A stretch of DNA of 7,595 bases from an uncultured Clostridia bacterium. GTDB lineage: Bacteria; Bacillota; Clostridia; Christensenellales; Borkfalkiaceae. Below the pieces are notes generated by a model. It saw only the letters and a list, made by a program, of their open reading frames with translations. It had not been told where the DNA came from and ran no database searches. Every line of letters starts with the position of its first letter. Position 1 is the stretch's first letter. Of this stretch, positions 5,357 through 7,595 are shown in pieces. Location of the stretch: NCBI GenBank assembly GCA_900557285.1, contig USSJ01000056.1, positions 1-7,595 of the forward strand, read 5' to 3'. The position numbers were made by a program, and so were the translations under genes.

Positions 5357-6526
5357 TCAGCCCTGATTTTGAAGATATAAGACAGAATCTTCCGCATTTT
5401 TCCGCTCGATCGCACGAATGTACACTTCCTCGATCCGACGCGCAAACGTTTCCTTCGAATATTCTTCCGCCGCCGCCCTGCATGCCGATTCCATCTTTTC
5501 GCCCGCATTTGCGGCGATCTCTTTCAGGCCCGTGCAAAAACTTTCATAATCTGTGAACTTATACCCGTTTTCTCCGTTGCGCACGATCGCATGAATGCAC
5601 GGATCTTCCCGACACAGAACAGGCGTGCCGCTCGCCAGTGCTTCGAAATACGTCAGCCCCTGCGTTTCGCTCGTCGAGGCGCTGACAAATATATCCGCCG
5701 CCGCATAACATTGCGGCACGTCGCCCGGCTGTACCGTTCCCAAAAACACAACCCTGTCTTTCAGATCCGCCGCCTGCTCTTCCAGCGCTTTGCCCTCCGG
5801 CCCGTATCCGCCGATCAGAAGCACCAAGCCCGGGTCGTCCATCTCACGCATATATGAGATCAGTTCCCCGATATTCTTTTCCTTCGCCAGCCTGCCGATA
5901 AACAACAGACTGCGCCGCCCTGCCGCGATCTCCTTTACTTTCCGATACATCCCGCCATGCTCCGGCGAACGGAATGCTCCCAGATCCAGCCCCGACGGCA
6001 CTACATATATGTCCGTTTCCACTCCGTAACTTTGCAAAAGCTGCCGCGTTTTTACCGTGGGCGCTACCACCGCATCCACAAGCCGCAGGCGCTCTTTCGT
6101 GAACTTCTTCGCCGCATACCGCCCGAAACGGTCGCTGAATCGGAACAAATACCGCGCATAATCCTCATAGACCGTATGATATGTATTCACCAGCGGAACA
6201 TCCAGTTTGTTCGCGATCTTCTTCGCCGGCCCGAACGTGCAGAATTCGCATTGCGAATGTACGATATCCGGCTTCCAGTCCAGAACTTCCGAATAGATGC
6301 TCGGAGGGAAGCCCATGCGGAAGCGTACCGTCGGCGCTACAAAAGCGTCCAATCCCACCGACGGCAAGTACCACACGCCCTCTTCCCTTATATTGTCTTT
6401 TTGCTTCAATGTCAGAACGCGTACCTCATGGCCGCGCTCTCTCAATCCTTCGCTCAGATTGACCGTCGACGTCACTACTCCGTTGATCGTCGGCCTGTAA
6501 AAATCTGTCGTCAATAATATTTTCAT
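5357..6526 (-). CDS. GT4-family glycosyltransferase, possibly a diacylglycerol glucosyltransferase
   Basis: A 389-residue GT-B-fold retaining glycosyltransferase. The N-terminal acceptor domain starts M-K-I-L-L-T-T-D-F-Y-R-P-T-I-N-G-V-V and contains Y-H-T-V-Y-E-D-Y at 116-123, a segment also seen in bacterial 1,2-diacylglycerol 3-glucosyltransferases. The C-terminal nucleotide-sugar domain has V-P-S-G-L-D (176-181), F-I-G-R-L-A-K-E-K-N (209-218), G-G-Y-G-P-E-G (239-245) and the EX7E motif with E287 and E295. There is no signal peptide or transmembrane segment, so the enzyme is cytoplasmic or peripheral on the inner membrane face. A role in glycolipid synthesis is inferred from resemblance; the substrate cannot be read from sequence, and other GT4 roles remain possible. 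The ATG at 6526 has AAAAGG (6539-6534) 7 nt upstream. It has its own promoter and a leader of about 77 nt. Confidence 0.9.
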   Translation of the reverse strand: MKILLTTDFYRPTINGVVTSTVNLSEGLRERGHEVRVLTLKQKDNIREEGVWYLPSVGLDAFVAPTVRFRMGFPPSIYSEVLDWKPDIVHSQCEFCTFGPAKKIANKLDVPLVNTYHTVYEDYARYLFRFSDRFGRYAAKKFTKERLRLVDAVVAPTVKTRQLLQSYGVETDIYVVPSGLDLGAFRSPEHGGMYRKVKEIAAGRRSLLFIGRLAKEKNIGELISYMREMDDPGLVLLIGGYGPEGKALEEQAADLKDRVVFLGTVQPGDVPQCYAAADIFVSASTSETQGLTYFEALASGTPVLCREDPCIHAIVRNGENGYKFTDYESFCTGLKEIAANAGEKMESACRAAAEEYSKETFARRIEEVYIRAIERKNAEDSVLYLQNQG

Positions 6527-6588
6527 AGAATTGCCTTTTGTATTATCTTTATTCCTCCCGCTCCCGGGAAATACACCCGCCCCGCCAT
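6523..6588 (-). CDS. Possible 21-codon leader ORF ahead of the glycosyltransferase
   Basis: A short ORF, M-A-G-R-V-Y-F-P-G-A-G-G-I-K-I-I-Q-K-A-I-L, begins about 15 nt after the predicted transcription start. Its TGA overlaps the glycosyltransferase ATG in an ATGA arrangement, the classic layout for translational coupling. The upstream ribosome binding site is weak (GAGAGAAAAGA). No family is recognised and chance is a real explanation. Confidence 0.2.
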   Translation of the reverse strand: MAGRVYFPGAGGIKIIQKAIL

Positions 6589-6609
6589 TCTTTTCTCTCT
6601 CTTTTCTGT

Positions 6610-6638
6610 ATTATAACAGATTCCCGCTTTTTTTTCAA
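6610..6638 (-). promoter_or_regulatory. Sigma-A-type promoter of the glycosyltransferase gene
   Basis: On the minus strand, TTGAAA (6638-6633) and a perfect TATAAT (6615-6610) are 17 bp apart. A-rich and T-rich runs upstream (about 6640-6665) could act as an UP element. The predicted start is near 6603. Confidence 0.82.
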
Positions 6639-6911
6639 CATATTTTTTTAAAGTCACAAAAATTGTCAGAATTCTCCATGTCCCTCCCGTGTTTTACCGT
6701 CGTAAATCCGCCCCTTTTAAGGCGCAGGCTTCTCTTTTTCCGCTGGTCTTCGGCCTCTTGCACGGATCTCCCTGCACCCTGCACTTTCAACCCGCCGCCC
6801 GTAAAAATTTACGGGCGGCGGCAAATGGTCCACGTTGCGAAAAACAAACGCTTTTTATGGAATCCGCAAAAAATTGCTTTGACCGCTTCCGCCGCGCCAC
6901 GCCCCATGCAG
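6639..6911. other. Gene-poor stretch between leuA and the glycosyltransferase
   Basis: I see no convincing coding sequence on either strand here. The short open frames have no ribosome binding site and no recognisable protein, and several run through hairpins. It contains an AT-rich block near 6640-6665, a tandem pair of the 7-mer CCTGCAC/CCTGCAC-like type near 6770-6785, and the inverted repeat at 6792-6821. I do not recognise a riboswitch, SRP RNA or T-box signature. Confidence 0.6.
6792..6821. repeat. Perfect 14-bp inverted repeat in the leuA-glycosyltransferase gap
   Basis: CCGCCGCCCGTAAA (6792-6805), a two-base centre, and the exact reverse complement (6808-6821). In RNA the last A-U pairs would open to give a loop of about 5-8 nt on a GC-rich stem. 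No T tract follows on either strand, so it is not a canonical terminator. Confidence 0.85.
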
Positions 6912-6958
6912 GAAAGCCGTGTCCCGCAAAGCAAATTGTGGGACACGGCTTTCTTTTT
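6912..6958 (+). terminator. Strong intrinsic terminator facing the plus strand
   Basis: On the plus strand, positions 6912-6928 pair with 6937-6953 in a 17-bp stem with a single G-U wobble and an 8-nt loop. TTTTT (6954-6958) and a further ATATTTT follow directly. On the minus strand the same stem is followed by CTGCATGGGG, with no U tract, so it is directional. No plus-strand gene is visible upstream of it in this window. Confidence 0.75.
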
Positions 6959-6965
6959 ATATTTT

Positions 6966-6998
6966 AACCGCCGTGCCGCTTGCGGCGGCACGGCGGTT
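6966..6998. repeat. Perfect 14-bp GC-rich inverted repeat just after leuA
   Basis: AACCGCCGTGCCGC (6966-6979), a 5-base loop, and the exact reverse complement (6985-6998). It begins 14 nt after the leuA stop codon, where a terminator would be expected. On the minus strand, however, it is followed by AAAATATAAAAAG rather than a T tract. It may act as a U-less terminator or a 3'-end stabilising stem. Confidence 0.85.
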
Positions 6999-7012
6999 TC
7001 CCCTCCTTCGAT

Positions 7013-7595
7013 TCATTCTTTAAAATAATTGTTCAACGCCGACACAAGCGCATTGATCGACGACTGGATGATATCTTCATCCACTCCGGCGCCCCAATAC
7101 GACTTGCCGTCTTTCTCCAAACCTACAAACGACAGCGCCTTGGAATCGGACTTTTCGCTCATGGCATGCTGTTCGTATGTCGTAAGAACAAATTCCACCC
7201 CGAAATGTTTCTTCAGCGCATTCGTCACTGCGTCCAGACGTCCGTTTCCGTCCGCCACCGCCAGACTGTCTTTCCCTTTGCTCCTCACGGTAACGGTCGC
7301 GGTGATCCCTTCGGGGATCTGCTTGAAATGACACTCGGGAATGTCAAACACCGCGCGGTTCTGTATAAATTTCTCTTCGAATACCCTGTATACTTCCGCA
7401 GGCTTAAGCTCTTTATGCGTCCTGTCCGACACGCCCTTCGCGGCATATCCCATCGCTTCCTTGAACCCGCCCGGCAGATTCAGTCCGTAATTTTCCTGCA
7501 AAATATAGCCTACGCCGCCTTTCCCGGACTGCGAATTGATGCGGATAACGTCCGTCTGGTATTCGCGCCCCACATCCTGCGGATCGATCGGAAGA
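7013..7595 (-). CDS. leuA: 2-isopropylmalate synthase, C-terminal part (truncated by window edge)
   Basis: This enzyme condenses acetyl-CoA with 2-oxoisovalerate in the first committed step of leucine synthesis. The visible 193 residues start L-P-I-D-P-Q-D-V-G-R-E-Y and continue V-I-R-I-N-S-Q-S-G-K-G-G-V, the conserved linker motif of the longer, type-2 (yeast/actinobacterial-like) LeuA. The C-terminal allosteric domain that senses leucine follows (about residues 75-193 of the fragment), ending W-G-A-G-V-D-E-D-I-I-Q-S-S-I-N-A-L. The catalytic TIM barrel lies outside the window. The frame continues to the window edge, so the GTG at 7573 is an internal valine and not a start. The gene stops with TGA at 7013, and no U-tract terminator follows on its strand. 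Confidence 0.95.
   Translation of the reverse strand, partial: LPIDPQDVGREYQTDVIRINSQSGKGGVGYILQENYGLNLPGGFKEAMGYAAKGVSDRTHKELKPAEVYRVFEEKFIQNRAVFDIPECHFKQIPEGITATVTVRSKGKDSLAVADGNGRLDAVTNALKKHFGVEFVLTTYEQHAMSEKSDSKALSFVGLEKDGKSYWGAGVDEDIIQSSINALVSALNNYFKE

Noticed and set aside
6640..6911. SRP RNA, 6S RNA, T-box or riboswitch in the leuA-glycosyltransferase gap
   Set aside because: I looked for the SRP GGUCAGGUCCGGAAGG-like core, the T-box sequence and common aptamer signatures on both strands and found none. A covariance-model search would be needed to exclude diverged forms.
6531..7028. Plus-strand open frames at 6531-7028 and 6689-6967, and a minus-strand frame at 6809-6991
   Set aside because: They run through strong hairpins and the plus-strand terminator, have no credible ribosome binding site and have biased low-complexity composition. 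No protein family is recognisable.
7571..7573. GTG at 7573 as start of a short 186-residue gene
   Set aside because: The frame is open to the window edge and encodes P-I-D-P-Q-D-V-G-R-E, a conserved internal LeuA motif, so this is an internal valine.

Overview
This looks like a piece of a Clostridia-type Firmicutes chromosome, roughly half G+C. The evidence is the conserved block ispG - polC locus - rimP - nusA - ylxR - ylxQ, with Firmicutes-like proteins, AGGAG-type ribosome binding sites and sigma-A promoters (TTGNNN-17-TATAAT). Every convincing gene lies on the minus strand, so the order of transcription runs from the high-coordinate end to the low end. I cannot name the genus.

Region by region, in transcription order. 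7595-7013 is the C-terminal third of 2-isopropylmalate synthase (leuA), cut by the window edge. 7012-6527 is a gene-poor gap with three strong inverted repeats; one of them is an intrinsic terminator facing the plus strand, for which no plus-strand gene is visible. The gap also holds the promoter and leader of the next gene. 6526-5357 is a GT4-family glycosyltransferase resembling diacylglycerol glucosyltransferases. 5241-4756 is nrdR, with its own promoter and a terminator at its 3' end. 4721-3642 is ispG (MEP isoprenoid pathway). 3655-2093 overlaps ispG by 14 nt and encodes a 520-residue protein at the position normally held by polC. It has the PolC N-terminal region, OB fold and DEDDh proofreading exonuclease, but neither the PHP domain nor the polymerase. 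2107-1986 holds a near-consensus promoter followed by an attenuator-like terminator. 1985-1 is the operon rimP - nusA - ylxR - ylxQ, the last truncated by the window.

How the genes work together: the rimP-nusA-ylxR-ylxQ operon links 30S subunit maturation, transcription termination/antitermination and RNA-binding accessory proteins. It may be controlled by termination in its own leader. ispG and the PolC-like exonuclease are translationally coupled. nrdR and the glycosyltransferase each have a promoter of their own.

The most unusual item is the polymerase-less PolC remnant. Its exonuclease triad is complete, and a clamp-binding-like motif (QMNLF) sits in the linker where the PHP domain should begin. 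This suggests a stand-alone, clamp-tethered proofreading exonuclease in a lineage whose replicase may be DnaE rather than PolC. That interpretation is inference and needs the rest of the genome to test.
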